Assembly (NCBI RefSeq): GCF_006494365.1
Contig: NZ_VHIP01000002.1
Location: 124,001-188,000, forward strand
Source: Aestuariibacter sp. GS-14
Lineage (GTDB): Bacteria; Pseudomonadota; Gammaproteobacteria; Enterobacterales; Alteromonadaceae
Length of the DNA stretch: 64,000 nucleotides
Reading direction: 5' to 3'
Under the pieces are notes generated by a model, which saw only the letters and a program-made list of their open reading frames with translations, was not told the DNA's origin and did no database searches. Of the stretch, positions 48,279-57,800 are shown one piece after another; the first letter of the stretch is position 1; every line of letters starts with the position of its first letter. A program made the position numbers and the translations under genes.

Positions 48279-48455
48279 TCAATTTAACTGCCTGATTCGG
48301 CAGAGCTCGGCCAAAACTAAAAATAGTAATCCTGCCATGAGTGAAAGCATGAAGTTATTGGATGCTGAATTTTCGGTGAACAAGCACCAGGTTGCATCCA
48401 ATAAATATATCGATGCGGCCAGGTTAAATAAGCGTTTGGTATTTTTTATGTCCAT
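48279..48455 (-). CDS. Small two-helix membrane protein, candidate immunity protein
   Basis: 58 residues, too short for usual gene calling. ATG at 48455 has TTAGGAG 8 bases upstream. The protein begins MDIKNTKRLFNLAAS and has two hydrophobic segments (about 9-27 and 35-52) joined by a short polar loop, ending in basic CRIRQLN. It is the third gene after two bacteriocin-like peptides on the same strand. Small multi-helix membrane proteins in this place usually give the producer immunity to its own bacteriocin. The family assignment is from context only. Confidence 0.65.
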   Translation of the reverse strand: MDIKNTKRLFNLAASIYLLDATWCLFTENSASNNFMLSLMAGLLFLVLAELCRIRQLN

Positions 48456-48471
48456 GTTGTTCTCCTAAAGC

Positions 48472-48493
48472 CCCAGGCCACAATTAGCCTGGG
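48472..48493 (-). promoter_or_regulatory. Stem-loop between peptide genes and candidate immunity gene
   Basis: CCCAGGC, 8-base loop, GCCTGGG on the reverse strand, 11 bases past the stop of the 47-residue peptide. It is followed by GGGGCTTT, only a weak T-run. It fits partial termination or mRNA processing that gives more peptide message than immunity message. Confidence 0.55.
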
Positions 48494-48503
48494 TTTAGCT
48501 GCA

Positions 48504-48647
48504 TTACCAATGGTTTTTATTGGTATTACCGTAAGTTGCATAAATACTGTCGCCAGCATTAGCTACCTCTGCGAAGAATGCGCCCAGATCGTAAAAAAAA
48601 CCGCATCCTGCTACACTTTCTAACTCATCAATCGTTAGTTCTTTCAT
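48504..48647 (-). CDS. Microcin/bacteriocin-like precursor peptide, 47 residues
   Basis: ATG at 48647 with TAGGAG 8 bases upstream. The N-terminus MKELTIDELESVAGCG is very close to leaders of Gram-negative class II microcins (microcin V begins MRTLTLNELDSVSGG) and of lactobin/cerein-type two-peptide bacteriocins. Cleavage by a C39 peptidase would be expected at the GCG site, although the usual -2/-1 pair GG is here GC or CG. The remaining 31 residues are aromatic and small-residue rich (FFYDLGAFFAEVANAG) and end KNHW. It follows a second leader-bearing peptide by 10 bases; that gene's stop forms part of its ribosome binding site. Confidence 0.75.
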   Translation of the reverse strand: MKELTIDELESVAGCGFFYDLGAFFAEVANAGDSIYATYGNTNKNHW

Positions 48648-48657
48648 TTTATTACTC

Positions 48658-48786
48658 CTATCTGCGGTGATCAGAATAGCCTTGGTAAAACTCGTAAACA
48701 GCGTCTACAATCGCGACTGCAGCAGCAATTTTACCTAAAAGGCCACCAGTAACACTTTCTGCTTCTGTTGTTGATATTTCATACAT
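48658..48786 (-). CDS. Double-glycine-leader precursor peptide, 42 residues
   Basis: ATG at 48786 with AAAAAGGAA 7 bases upstream. The leader is MYEISTTEAESVTGG, with a classical Gly-Gly cleavage site at residues 14-15. The predicted mature part is about 27 residues: LLGKIAAAVAIVDAVYEF followed by YQGYSDHRR, that is a hydrophobic, helix-prone segment and a charged tail. It is the first of three closely spaced small genes. Pairing with the 47-residue peptide suggests a two-component bacteriocin. No exporter or C39 peptidase gene is nearby. Confidence 0.75.
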   Translation of the reverse strand: MYEISTTEAESVTGGLLGKIAAAVAIVDAVYEFYQGYSDHRR

Positions 48787-49150
48787 AATTTGTATTCCTT
48801 TTTAAAATTCGACCTCAATTCGGTCAATATCAACCCTACTTGGATGTATGTTTCACCTCTACTGAACAAAGTATCGTTTTTCGTAAAAAAGAGGTATGTC
48901 CCGATTACACGTTGTTAGTACACCACCCTTTGGTCAAATGTTGAGGTGTGGCGATACCTGATGCTTACGAGAACAGTTCGGTGTTTGGAATATTGGAGGA
49001 CGCTCTGGAGTGAATCACAGCATCATCTGCCGGAAGTAAATCGCAATTGAGTTAGGGGTATCAGTTACTTGCCAGAAAGCCGATGAAAAGGATTCAAGAA
49101 CCCGACACTAAACTCATACGGTGCAGAGGTTTGTTTCTTTTTGAGTGATA
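48787..49150. other. Gene-free stretch with the likely promoter of the peptide operon
   Basis: 364 bases without a supported gene. For the reverse-strand peptides a possible promoter is TTGATA (48828-48833) and GAATTT (48805-48810), 17 bases apart; the -10 match is poor. A small dyad GACC/GGTC (48811-48825) lies in the spacer. Several tiny forward frames exist here but lack ribosome binding sites. Confidence 0.3.
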
Positions 49151-49894
49151 CTAACCCAATGCCAACTGATAAACACTGATCCCCACGGCTGAAGCCAAAT
49201 TCAAAGAATCAATTTTGCCACTACCTGCAATGGTAAACGGCTCAGCATTAAAGCTTTGTAGCGCTTCGGCTGGTACGCCACGTGCTTCGTTGCCAAACAA
49301 ATAGCATTCGAAATTGCCGAAGTTCGGGGTGTTTATGGCGTCGCCTTTTAAGTCTAAGTACGCGAACTGTTTAAATCGATCTGACAGTGATTCCAGGGTT
49401 ACATCCAGTTCTACAGGCGTGTGAAATATAGCACCCATGCTCGCGCGCACCACTTTGGAATTGAACGGATCTACGCTGTTTGGGCTAAGCAGTAATCGAA
49501 AGTTACCGAACCAGGCCAGTGTGCGCAGTATGGTGCCTAAATTGCCGGGGTCTTGCACCTCGTGCAGGTAAATACAGCGCTCACCGGCGGCAAGCGGTTT
49601 AATGGTGTGTTTGGAAGGGAGAGGCACGCAGGCAATCAGCCCTTGCGGGGTTTTGGTATCGCTAAGCTGGCTCATTTGTTTTTGCGTGACTACCGAAATG
49701 GTAAACGCACTGCCAAGGTTTCGCGCCCACTGCTCAAATTGTTCGGTTACGTAAAGGGTTATTGCTTGTTGTTCAGCAATGCCCGGATGCGCTTTCAACA
49801 GCTCCAGAATTAAATGTTCGCCTTCAACCAAATAATAACCAAATTGCGTGCGGTATTTTTTTTGATGCAGTTTTTTAACATCGTCAAGTTTCAT
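49151..49894 (-). CDS. TrmH/SpoU-family RNA 2'-O-methyltransferase
   Basis: 247 residues from the ATG at 49894; a frame from 49954 adds 20 residues not expected in the family. An N-terminal substrate-binding part starts MKLDDVKKLHQKKYR. The C-terminal SPOUT knot has DPGNLGTILRTLAWFG (motif 1), CYLFGNEARGVPAEAL (motif 2) and LNLASAVGISVYQLAL (motif 3). It methylates ribose in tRNA or rRNA; the target cannot be told from sequence. Divergent from rlmE, another RNA ribose methyltransferase. Confidence 0.9.
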   Translation of the reverse strand: MKLDDVKKLHQKKYRTQFGYYLVEGEHLILELLKAHPGIAEQQAITLYVTEQFEQWARNLGSAFTISVVTQKQMSQLSDTKTPQGLIACVPLPSKHTIKPLAAGERCIYLHEVQDPGNLGTILRTLAWFGNFRLLLSPNSVDPFNSKVVRASMGAIFHTPVELDVTLESLSDRFKQFAYLDLKGDAINTPNFGNFECYLFGNEARGVPAEALQSFNAEPFTIAGSGKIDSLNLASAVGISVYQLALG

Positions 49895-50045
49895 GGGCGA
49901 ATTCTGAACTGTTGGCGGTAACAAAGCGCGAATTGTACCGGTTTGGTGGCGCAATTGGTATCTTGCCGGGCGGTGAGGTTTTGCAAATCAGCGCTAAGCC
50001 ATTACAATAGCGCCCTCATCGGAATTCTCAACGCAGCACATCAGA

Positions 50046-50666
50046 ATGGCAAAATCGAAAACCAGTAAGAAATGGATGGATGAACACGTTAACGATATCT
50101 ACGTGAAAAAAGCACAGATAGACGGATATCGTTCACGGGCCAGTTATAAGCTGATTGAAATCAACGAGAAAGACAATCTGTTTCGCACTGGTAGTGTGGT
50201 AATGGATTTAGGCTCTGCACCGGGTGGCTGGTCGCAAATTGTCGCGCCAATTGTAGGCGACAGTGGCCGGGTAATTGCCTCGGACATTCTACCAATGGCC
50301 GGTATAGTGGGCGTGGATTTTATACAGGGTGATTTTACCGATGAAGCCGTGTACGACCAGATCCTGCAAACCCTGGGTGACGAGAGGGTAGATACTGTGG
50401 TGTCTGACATGGCGCCTAATATGAGCGGGGTAAACACCGTCGATCAGTATGCCTCAATGTATTTGGTGGAACTGGCCCTTGATATGGCGCGCAATGTATT
50501 AAAACCAGGCGGTAGCTTTTGCGCCAAGGTATTCCAGGGCGTAGGTTACGATGAATACGTTAAAGACGTGCGTAGTTCGTTTGATAAAGTCATGGTACGC
50601 AAGCCCGCAGCCTCGCGTCCGCGCTCACGTGAAGTGTATTTGGTTGCCAAAGGTTTTAAAGGCTAA
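50046..50666 (+). CDS. rlmE: 23S rRNA U2552 ribose methyltransferase
   Basis: 206 residues, the size of RlmE/FtsJ. It methylates the 2'-OH of U2552 in the A loop of 23S rRNA, late in 50S assembly. Motif I is [13 protein letters not shown]. The K-D-K-E catalytic tetrad is represented by Lys in SRASYKL, Asp in SDMAPNMSG, Lys in AKVFQG and Glu in SREVYLV. Usually ftsH follows it; here a convergent ferredoxin gene does. Confidence 0.95.
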   Translation: MAKSKTSKKWMDEHVNDIYVKKAQIDGYRSRASYKLIEINEKDNLFRTGSVVMDLGSAPGGWSQIVAPIVGDSGRVIASDILPMAGIVGVDFIQGDFTDEAVYDQILQTLGDERVDTVVSDMAPNMSGVNTVDQYASMYLVELALDMARNVLKPGGSFCAKVFQGVGYDEYVKDVRSSFDKVMVRKPAASRPRSREVYLVAKGFKG

Positions 50667-50696
50667 CTTTACGCTTTGCCGTTCTCAGGCGAAACG

Positions 50697-51020
50697 TTAC
50701 TTTTCTAATAACGGCAGCTTATCGGGCACGCCGTTCCATTCATCAGCGTCGGCTGGTGCCGGCTTTAACTGATTGATGTTCGGCCATTGCTGCGACAATT
50801 CTGCGTTTATCTCAAGATACACTTCCTGCCCGGGTGGCAAAGCGGTGTCCTGAAAGATGGCCTCGGCCGGACACTCGGGTACACACAATGCGCAATCAAT
50901 ACAAATAGCAGGGTCGATAGCCAGAAAATTTGGCCCTTCAAAAAAGGCATCTACGGGGCATACCGCAACACAATCCGTGTATTTACATTTTATGCAGTTG
51001 TCGGTTACTACGAAGGTCAT
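50697..51020 (-). CDS. fdxA: Seven-iron ferredoxin
   Basis: 107 residues. [14 protein letters not shown] and [12 protein letters not shown] give the Cys pattern of [3Fe-4S][4Fe-4S] ferredoxins such as Azotobacter FdI. It is a soluble low-potential electron carrier. The C-terminal 45 residues form the usual extension after the clusters. Single gene, convergent with rlmE. The next gene rightward encodes a flavoprotein but is divergent, so a partnership is only possible. Confidence 0.95.
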   Translation of the reverse strand: MTFVVTDNCIKCKYTDCVAVCPVDAFFEGPNFLAIDPAICIDCALCVPECPAEAIFQDTALPPGQEVYLEINAELSQQWPNINQLKPAPADADEWNGVPDKLPLLEK

Positions 51021-51203
51021 TGGCGTATTATGCGTTATCCGGGTTAAACAGGCGCTAAGTGTAAATTAGCAAGCTTAAAAGACAAGTGTAAATGCACCAA
51101 ATACTGCTAATTTGCGCCGTTAACTACCTATCTTATTGGATCTGTTTTAAAATGCGTTGCCCTGACGGAGAGGCCGTCCGGCAAGAACCAGAGTACCTGC
51201 CCC

Positions 51204-52823
51204 ATGTTGCGATTAACGGACATCAAATTACCCCTGAACCACGAAGAACAAGCCATTGAAGCGGCTGTGTTAGCTACCCTTGGTATTAACGCTGACCAGC
51301 TGAATGCCATAAACATATTTAAACGTGGTTACGATGCGCGTAATAACAAAGATATTCAGTTAATTTACACACTCGATGTAGACGTGAGCAACGAAAAAGC
51401 CCTGCTGGAAAAATTTAAAAAGCAAACGCATGTTCGCCCGACGCCGGATATGCGATACAAGTTTGTAGCCACCGCGCCTGACAACTTAAGCGAACGCCCG
51501 GTAGTCGTGGGGCTTGGGCCGTGTGGTTTATTCGCCGCGTTAATACTGGCGCAAATGGGGTTTAAACCGATTGTGCTTGAGCGCGGCAAAGCGGTAAGAG
51601 AACGCACTAAAGACACTTTTGGTTTCTGGCGGAAACAACCGCTAAACCCTGAGTCAAACGTACAGTTTGGTGAAGGCGGCGCAGGCACATTTTCTGATGG
51701 CAAATTGTATAGCCAGGTAAAAGATCGCAAACATTACGGCCGTAAGGTATTGCATGAGTTTGTGGCAGCGGGTGCGCCTGCTGAAATTGAGTATGTAAGC
51801 AAACCTCATATCGGTACCTTTAAGCTTGTGAATATGGTGGAGAAAATGCGTGCTCAAATTATTGAGCTTGGCGGTGAAATTCGCTTTAGCACCAAAGTTG
51901 AAAAGCTGGATCTGGCAGCAACTGACAACGGCAATCAAATTAAAGGTCTGCATCTTTCTAACGGTGAATATCTGGCAAGCCGTTTTGTGGTACTGGCAAT
52001 CGGGCACAGCGCGCGGGATACCTTTACTGCGCTGCACGAGCAGGGTGTGTACATTGAACCCAAGCCGTTTTCAGTTGGGTTTAGGATTGAGCACGAACAG
52101 AGCATGATTGATGCGTGTCGCTTTGGGGACAATGCAGGTAATCCTATACTGGGCGCGGCTGATTACAAGCTGGTGCATCATTGCAAAAACGGTCGCTCGG
52201 TGTACAGCTTCTGTATGTGTCCGGGTGGGACTGTGGTTGCGGCCGCTTCTGAGCCCGGCCGCGTAGTGACCAATGGTATGAGTCAGTACTCCCGTCACGA
52301 ACGCAATGCTAACAGTGCAATTGTGGTAGGCATTACGCCAGAGGTAGATTACCCAGGACACCCGCTAGCCGGTATTGAGTTGCAGCGACGGTTAGAAGAA
52401 GCGGCCTATCGCGCCGGTGGTGAAAACTACAATGCGCCAGCGCAGTTAATTGGTGATTTCCTAGCCGGTAAACCCAGCAAAGAATTGGGCGATGTAACGC
52501 CGTCGTATACGCCGGGTATCACGCTTACTGATTTAAGCAAAGTAGTACCCGAATTTGTAACCGAAGCCATTCGCGAAGCGATCCCGGCGTTCGACCGCCA
52601 AATCAAAGGGTTTGCCAAAGCCGATGGCATGTTAACGGGTGTGGAAACACGTACTTCGTCACCAATTTGTATTAAGCGTACCAGTGATTACGAAAGTGTA
52701 AACGTGTCGGGCTTGTATCCGGCTGGTGAAGGCGCGGGTTACGCGGGAGGCATTCTGTCTGCCGGTATCGACGGCATTCGTGTAGCAGAGGCCGTTGCAC
52801 TGGCAATGGTAGCGGCTAAGTAA
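51204..52823 (+). CDS. FAD-dependent dehydrogenase-like protein (COG2509 type)
   Basis: 539 residues. A small N-terminal domain (about 1-90) is followed by the FAD-binding VVGLGPCGLFAALILAQMG near residues 98-116, QFGEGGAGTFSDGKL, and a C-terminal GLYPAGEGAGYAGGILSAG that closes the FAD site. Proteins of this family are widespread and uncharacterised; the substrate is unknown. The start ATG at 51204 follows a weak ribosome binding site. It ends before a REP-like hairpin and a convergent GTPase gene. Confidence 0.85.
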   Translation: MLRLTDIKLPLNHEEQAIEAAVLATLGINADQLNAINIFKRGYDARNNKDIQLIYTLDVDVSNEKALLEKFKKQTHVRPTPDMRYKFVATAPDNLSERPVVVGLGPCGLFAALILAQMGFKPIVLERGKAVRERTKDTFGFWRKQPLNPESNVQFGEGGAGTFSDGKLYSQVKDRKHYGRKVLHEFVAAGAPAEIEYVSKPHIGTFKLVNMVEKMRAQIIELGGEIRFSTKVEKLDLAATDNGNQIKGLHLSNGEYLASRFVVLAIGHSARDTFTALHEQGVYIEPKPFSVGFRIEHEQSMIDACRFGDNAGNPILGAADYKLVHHCKNGRSVYSFCMCPGGTVVAAASEPGRVVTNGMSQYSRHERNANSAIVVGITPEVDYPGHPLAGIELQRRLEEAAYRAGGENYNAPAQLIGDFLAGKPSKELGDVTPSYTPGITLTDLSKVVPEFVTEAIREAIPAFDRQIKGFAKADGMLTGVETRTSSPICIKRTSDYESVNVSGLYPAGEGAGYAGGILSAGIDGIRVAEAVALAMVAAK

Positions 52824-52842
52824 GTTAGTCACCAACTCCGTC

Positions 52843-52874
52843 ATCCCCGAATTTGCGTAGCAAATGTCGGGGAT
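52843..52874. repeat. Isolated REP-like palindrome
   Basis: ATCCCCGAATTTGC, GTA loop, GCAAATGTCGGGGAT: a stem of about 14 pairs with one bulge. It is preceded by GTC and followed by CT, so it reads GTCATCCCCG...CGGGGATCT, the same ends as the repeat block near metG. It lies between two convergent genes. Confidence 0.75.
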
Positions 52875-52886
52875 CTCAGCTAACAG

Positions 52887-53888
52887 CTACCGGCGCTTTT
52901 TCATCCGCTGGCTTTGTTCCTGGCGTTTTTGTTCACGCTGTTCTTTGCGGTCTTTTTTGTCTGGTGTGGCAGAGCCTTGTTTGAACCGCTCCTTGCGCTT
53001 GGCTTTGTCGGCTGCTTTTTTGGCTGCCACTTTTTCCATTTCTATTTTTTCTGCCGCAATCATTTCCGGGGTTTCAAGGGTGATTCGTCCCAGTTTACCC
53101 GCTTGCAATTCCGTGAGCAGGATTTCGCAAATTTTATGCAGGTTTACTTTGCCGCCACTCATAATAGCACCGCGCTTTTTGGCAGCAGCTTCCAGGAATT
53201 CCATTTCTGTTGGTGGGATCTCGTCCAGCTTGAAGCGTTCCTGCATTAACCCGGGATAGGCTTTAATTAAGTAATCCGCAGCGTAAAACCCTACATCATC
53301 AAACTCCATGGCGGTGTTTTTTACCGCGCCCGATGCAGCCAGGCGGTATATGGAATTGGGGTTTTCCAGTTTGGGCCACAGTACCCCAGGGGTGTCGAAC
53401 AAGACAATGCCACTGCCTAAGTTAATGCGCTGCTGACTTTTGGTTACTGCCGGCTCGTTACCGGTTTTTGCAATAACCCGTTCGGCAAGAATGTTTATCA
53501 GGGTGGATTTACCTACGTTGGGAATACCCGTGATCATGGCATTAATTGACTTGGCCGACGCCTCTTTACTGGCACAAATCTCGCGTACCATCGACATAAT
53601 CTGGCGGCTGGCTGCCGGATTATCGCTGGTGGTGGTAATGGTGGTTACGCCACGTTCACTCTCCAAATAGGCCTGCCACTGTGCAGTTAAATCCGGATCA
53701 GCCAGGTCAAATTTATTGAGTATTTTAAGGCACGGTGTCTCGCCCCGAATTTTTGCAATTTCCGGATTTTCACTGGAATAGGGAATGCGTGCATCGAGTA
53801 CTTCAATCAGTATATCTACGTTACTGACAGACTCTTTTATTTCTTTCAGGGCTTTGTGCATGTGCCCAGGAAACCATTGTAATGCCAC
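52887..53888 (-). CDS. ylqF: Ribosome-assembly GTPase, YlqF/RbgA family
   Basis: 333 residues. The GTPase motifs are circularly permuted: G4 ILNKFDLAD near 55 comes before G1 GIPNVGKSTLIN near 123 and G3 DTPGVLWPK near 168. The N-terminus MALQWFPGHMHKALKEI is the family signature. The C-terminal 60 residues are very rich in Lys, Arg, Glu and Gln and probably contact rRNA. In Bacillus RbgA acts in late 50S assembly; the role in gammaproteobacteria is inferred. Confidence 0.92.
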   Translation of the reverse strand: MALQWFPGHMHKALKEIKESVSNVDILIEVLDARIPYSSENPEIAKIRGETPCLKILNKFDLADPDLTAQWQAYLESERGVTTITTTSDNPAASRQIMSMVREICASKEASAKSINAMITGIPNVGKSTLINILAERVIAKTGNEPAVTKSQQRINLGSGIVLFDTPGVLWPKLENPNSIYRLAASGAVKNTAMEFDDVGFYAADYLIKAYPGLMQERFKLDEIPPTEMEFLEAAAKKRGAIMSGGKVNLHKICEILLTELQAGKLGRITLETPEMIAAEKIEMEKVAAKKAADKAKRKERFKQGSATPDKKDRKEQREQKRQEQSQRMKKRR

Positions 53889-53949
53889 GTTTGCTGTCCT
53901 TTGACGCTAATTTGCCGCTAGTTTACTTTATTTGAGACGATTATGCCGG

Positions 53950-54300
53950 TTAACCGATAAAGGTCAGCCAGCTTTCGAGTAAATGTTTGAATTCTACCAG
54001 GCCACAGCCGGCAACCGGGCCGTCGATAGCATCGTCTTCAAACTCGCTATGCGCTAATTCGCTGTTATTCAAAAAAACATCCACTTCGTCATCTTCAATG
54101 ACTAAGTGGTAGATTTTACCGGTATATTCGTAATGGCTTAATGTTCTGTTGAGTACTTGTTCCAGTTTAGCAATCAGTGCCGAAATAGCCGGTTTACTGG
54201 TGCCAATATCGTGGCTGAGCCAATCGCCAAAGGCTTCGGTTTCAATATCGCATTTGGCCAGTGGCTGGCCGGTTACGTCGGTAACAAAGTCAAAGTCCAT
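53950..54300 (-). CDS. yacL: YacL (UPF0231) family protein
   Basis: 116 residues, small acidic protein without membrane segments. It begins MDFDFVTDVTGQPLAKCDIE and has WLSHDIG, YEYTGKIYHLVIEDDEV and a C-terminal FKHLLESWLTFIG, in line with E. coli YacL. Function unknown. It starts 8 bases after the end of the YgjP-like gene on the same strand, so both are probably one transcript. Confidence 0.78.
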   Translation of the reverse strand: MDFDFVTDVTGQPLAKCDIETEAFGDWLSHDIGTSKPAISALIAKLEQVLNRTLSHYEYTGKIYHLVIEDDEVDVFLNNSELAHSEFEDDAIDGPVAGCGLVEFKHLLESWLTFIG

Positions 54301-54308
54301 AGCAAACC

Positions 54309-54830
54309 CTATGCAGAAGGTGGCGTGAACACAAAACCACTGTTGTCCAGCTCGGTAAGGTAAACGCGTACATCGAATTCAATTTGGTGATAGTCGGGCA
54401 GCATGTGCCTGCACAACTGATAAAACGCTTTGTTGTGGTCTTTTTCTTTTAAATGCGCCAGTTCGTGTACCACAATCATGTTTAAAAACGGCTCTGGCGT
54501 GTTTTTGAATAAATCGCTTACGCGCAGTTCATTCTTGCTTTTAAGCTTACCGCCTTGCACTCGGGATACATACGAATGTAACCCCAACGCGTGATTGACA
54601 ATGTGGATTTTATTGTCGTAAACCACTTTACTCAACGGCTGGGTTTTCTTCATGTACTGATTTTTAATGTCCAGCGCGTAGTCACGCAATTCTTTATCGT
54701 TATTAATATTGTGCACGCCAGTGTAGCGTGAACGCAGCCAGTCACCCAATTGCTGAGCCTCAAGCATTTGCTGAATTTGATCCTGCAGGTGCTGAGGATA
54801 ATGTTGTAAATAGGTAAGTGAGTTTGACAT
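54309..54830 (-). CDS. YgjP-like zinc metallopeptidase-fold protein
   Basis: 173 residues. The zinc motif HELAHLKEKDH (HExxH with a downstream His) lies near 118, followed by FYQLCRHMLPDYHQIEFD, the pattern of YgjP/DUF45 (M48-like) proteins. No signal peptide, so cytoplasmic. The family's physiological role is poorly known. Paired with yacL. Confidence 0.85.
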   Translation of the reverse strand: MSNSLTYLQHYPQHLQDQIQQMLEAQQLGDWLRSRYTGVHNINNDKELRDYALDIKNQYMKKTQPLSKVVYDNKIHIVNHALGLHSYVSRVQGGKLKSKNELRVSDLFKNTPEPFLNMIVVHELAHLKEKDHNKAFYQLCRHMLPDYHQIEFDVRVYLTELDNSGFVFTPPSA

Positions 54831-54891
54831 GATGCTTTAACTAACGGGTTATGGGTTTGCATTATACACGCGAATCGGTGGTACCGAACGC

Positions 54892-57800
54892 TTAAGGCCG
54901 TATAATGGTTTCAGCGTGATCAAACACTCTGGCGGGCTGCTGCTGAATAAGCGTTAGCGTTTCTTCAGAAGCATGTTCTTTAATGGCAGTTACCCCTGTC
55001 CAGGTATCTCTACTGCGACTCTTTGATACATACAGGGCCGCATCAGCTATGGCTACGGTGGTGTGCCAGTCGAAGAAATTATAGTGTTGCTGTTGAAGTG
55101 GGTAGGGCGCAAAGCCTACCGAACAGCTCACACTGAGTTTGACGTGATCGTTTACTTTAAATTCGGTACCGTTAATTTCTGAAACTACGCGCTCTGCCAG
55201 CAGGTGAGCTTCGGTACGCGAGGAATTATGAACTACGGCTAAAAATTCTTCACCACCCCAGCGAACAAGGTAATCGGTATCCCGAAAAATACGGCTTAAT
55301 CGGTATCGCGTTTCTACCAATACCGCGTCGCCCGCTTGATGACCATGGGTGTCATTGATGCGTTTAAAGTGGTCCAGGTCGATCACTAAAAATAACAGGT
55401 CTGATTCGAAAGTAGGGCGAATGCGGTTGTTTTCGCAATCGGTGTAATAGCGCTGTACACGGCGTAAATCACGCTTGATATTCTGGGTGAGAAAGCGCCG
55501 GTTGTTCAGGCCGGTAAGCGCATCGGTTAAGCTGGCTTTTTCCAGTGCGGCTGCCTGTTCACTTAGTTTTTGGTTGGCGGCTACCAGTTCCGTAGTGCGA
55601 TCCATTACGCGTTGTTCAAGTACCCGCTGGCGATAGCGGTAATGCCGTAAACCCAACTGGTGAAGCACATAAATTGCCCCGAGCAATAACAATATACTGG
55701 CAGTGCGCGCGGCGGGAGTTTGATACCAGGCGGGTAACACTGTAAACCGCTGACTCAAGGAGTTACTTTGCCAGTGTTTACCATCATAGGTATATTCAAT
55801 ATTGAGTTCATAATCGCCTGGTTCCGGACTGGTAAGGGTAACGCTACGGTGATCGGCGTCCAGCTGCGTCCAGCGGTCATCTTGTCCGGCTAGCTGATAA
55901 CGATACTGAATAAGCTCAGGCGAAAGGTAATCCAAAGCCACAAATTCAAATGACACACGTTTGGGAAGGGCTTCAAACTGAATGGAATCGTTGGTTAGCG
56001 GTAGGCTTTTTAGTTCGTCCTGCTGTGTACGCACACTTACATGGGTAAACACTAACGAGATTTCTTCCTGAACAACAGCGCGCCCTGTTGGCGTTACCAC
56101 AGTTAAACCATTTTTACCGCCAAACACAGCTTCACCTTGCGCTGTCATGGCGGCTGCACCGCGGGAGTAAGGCGTATTAATGGCCTGATTACCCGTGATA
56201 ACTTTTTCTGCTTGTTTATCCTGCATGGAAATCGCCGCGATCCCACGGGATGTGCCTACCCATATCTTCCCCTGACTCTCGCCGGCAATCGCAGCAACGG
56301 CGTTACCCGGCAAGTTTTGCTCATCGGTAATTTGTTGCCAGTCTGCTTTATCTTTACTGCCAACAAACATCCCGCCATTACTGGTAGCAACCCAAATTTG
56401 CCCTAAGCTGTCTGCGTAAATGTCTGAAACAAACTGCTGTTGCAATGCGGCGTGCGCCACAGTTTGAATGCTGCCAGACTGCTCACCACCAGGCGACAAA
56501 GGCAGGTGATAAAAGCCATGCCAGGTGCCAATCCACAAACTGTCTTGAGTAGCCAGTAAGGCTGAGACACGCCGGTCGGGAATGGTTTCACTGAGTATCT
56601 GTTTGGCGTCCTGTGGGCGTGAATCAGGATACATCCACAAGCCATCGGTACCGCCAAGCCACAATGTCTTTTGAGTATTTGCAAATGCGCCGGTAAAGGT
56701 TGTGGCGGGTCTGTCTGGCAGAGCAATGGGGGTTACCAGACGCTCCGGTGAAAAAAGGCTAACGGTGGCAAAATTAGCTGAGGCATACAGTGTTTCCGAC
56801 GCATCGGCGTAAAGTGTTTCAACCGGATCGCCAATAGACTGCCACCATGTTTGTGTTACGCCTTTTTTGGGGTGCAGGTTTATCAGGCCGTGCTCGCCAT
56901 TGGCAACCACCAGTGAATCCTGCAGTGCAACCACGGCGTGCACTTTAGAATCGGGCAGGCCTATCTCCATCCCAAGTCCTCCCAGGATGTAATTTACGGC
57001 GGTGTTTCTGGCATCGTAAATATTCAGCGTGTCGCCAGCACCAATCCACACCAGTCCTCTTGAATCCCGGTACAAACACCAAATGTTGCTGTCGCTCAAA
57101 CCGGCTGGCTGTAGGCGGTTGTACTGAAAATGACGTTGGGTTTGTGCAGCTATGTCAATTTCTACCAACCCATGTCCAAACGTGCCCAGTAACAACACGT
57201 TATCGCGTTCTTCCACCATGTTGTATATCCAGGCGGCCTGTGCTTGTCCTTGCAATGCAATAGGGGTGAATGGCCCACTTGCATGTTGCACGAATAAGCC
57301 GTTTTGCGCCGTTCCGATCACCAGACTACCCGCATTTACACTGGTAATTGCACTAATGCGAACATGCGAAGGGAATGCCTCTGAGCGTTGAAGAGTGGTG
57401 AATGTGTTTTGCTCATTGCGGGCGAAATAAAGCCCTTTATCGGTGCCCACCCAAAGCGTGTTGGATGAATCCAGGTGAATCGCATAAATCCGCATGGATT
57501 CGGGTAGCGCAATGGGAGTGAGAATGGCGGAGGTGGTGTTAAACCGAAATAACGAGCGATCACCAGCAACAATCAGCACATCCTGAGCCGCATTGGCGTT
57601 GGCATTACTATTGGATGAAGAGGTTATCGTTTGAACTGATACATCTTTAAACTGTTCGGTTGCCACTGCAAGCAGTGTGTTGCGAGATGAGTCGAGTTGA
57701 TATAGCCCCTGATTTGTTCCGATCCAAATTCGCTGACGGTTATCTTTATGCGTAGCCTGGATTTGCGGCGTTAAGGCGGTTTGAGTCAGGGTATCGAAAC

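Noticed and set aside
48039-49150. Integrated element with attachment-site repeat of the tRNA-Pro 3' end
   Set aside because: I found no second copy of the tRNA 3' end up to 49150 and no integrase gene.
48845-49150. Tiny forward-strand frames (21-29 codons) right of the peptide operon
   Set aside because: No ribosome binding sites, no leader motifs, interrupted reading frames.
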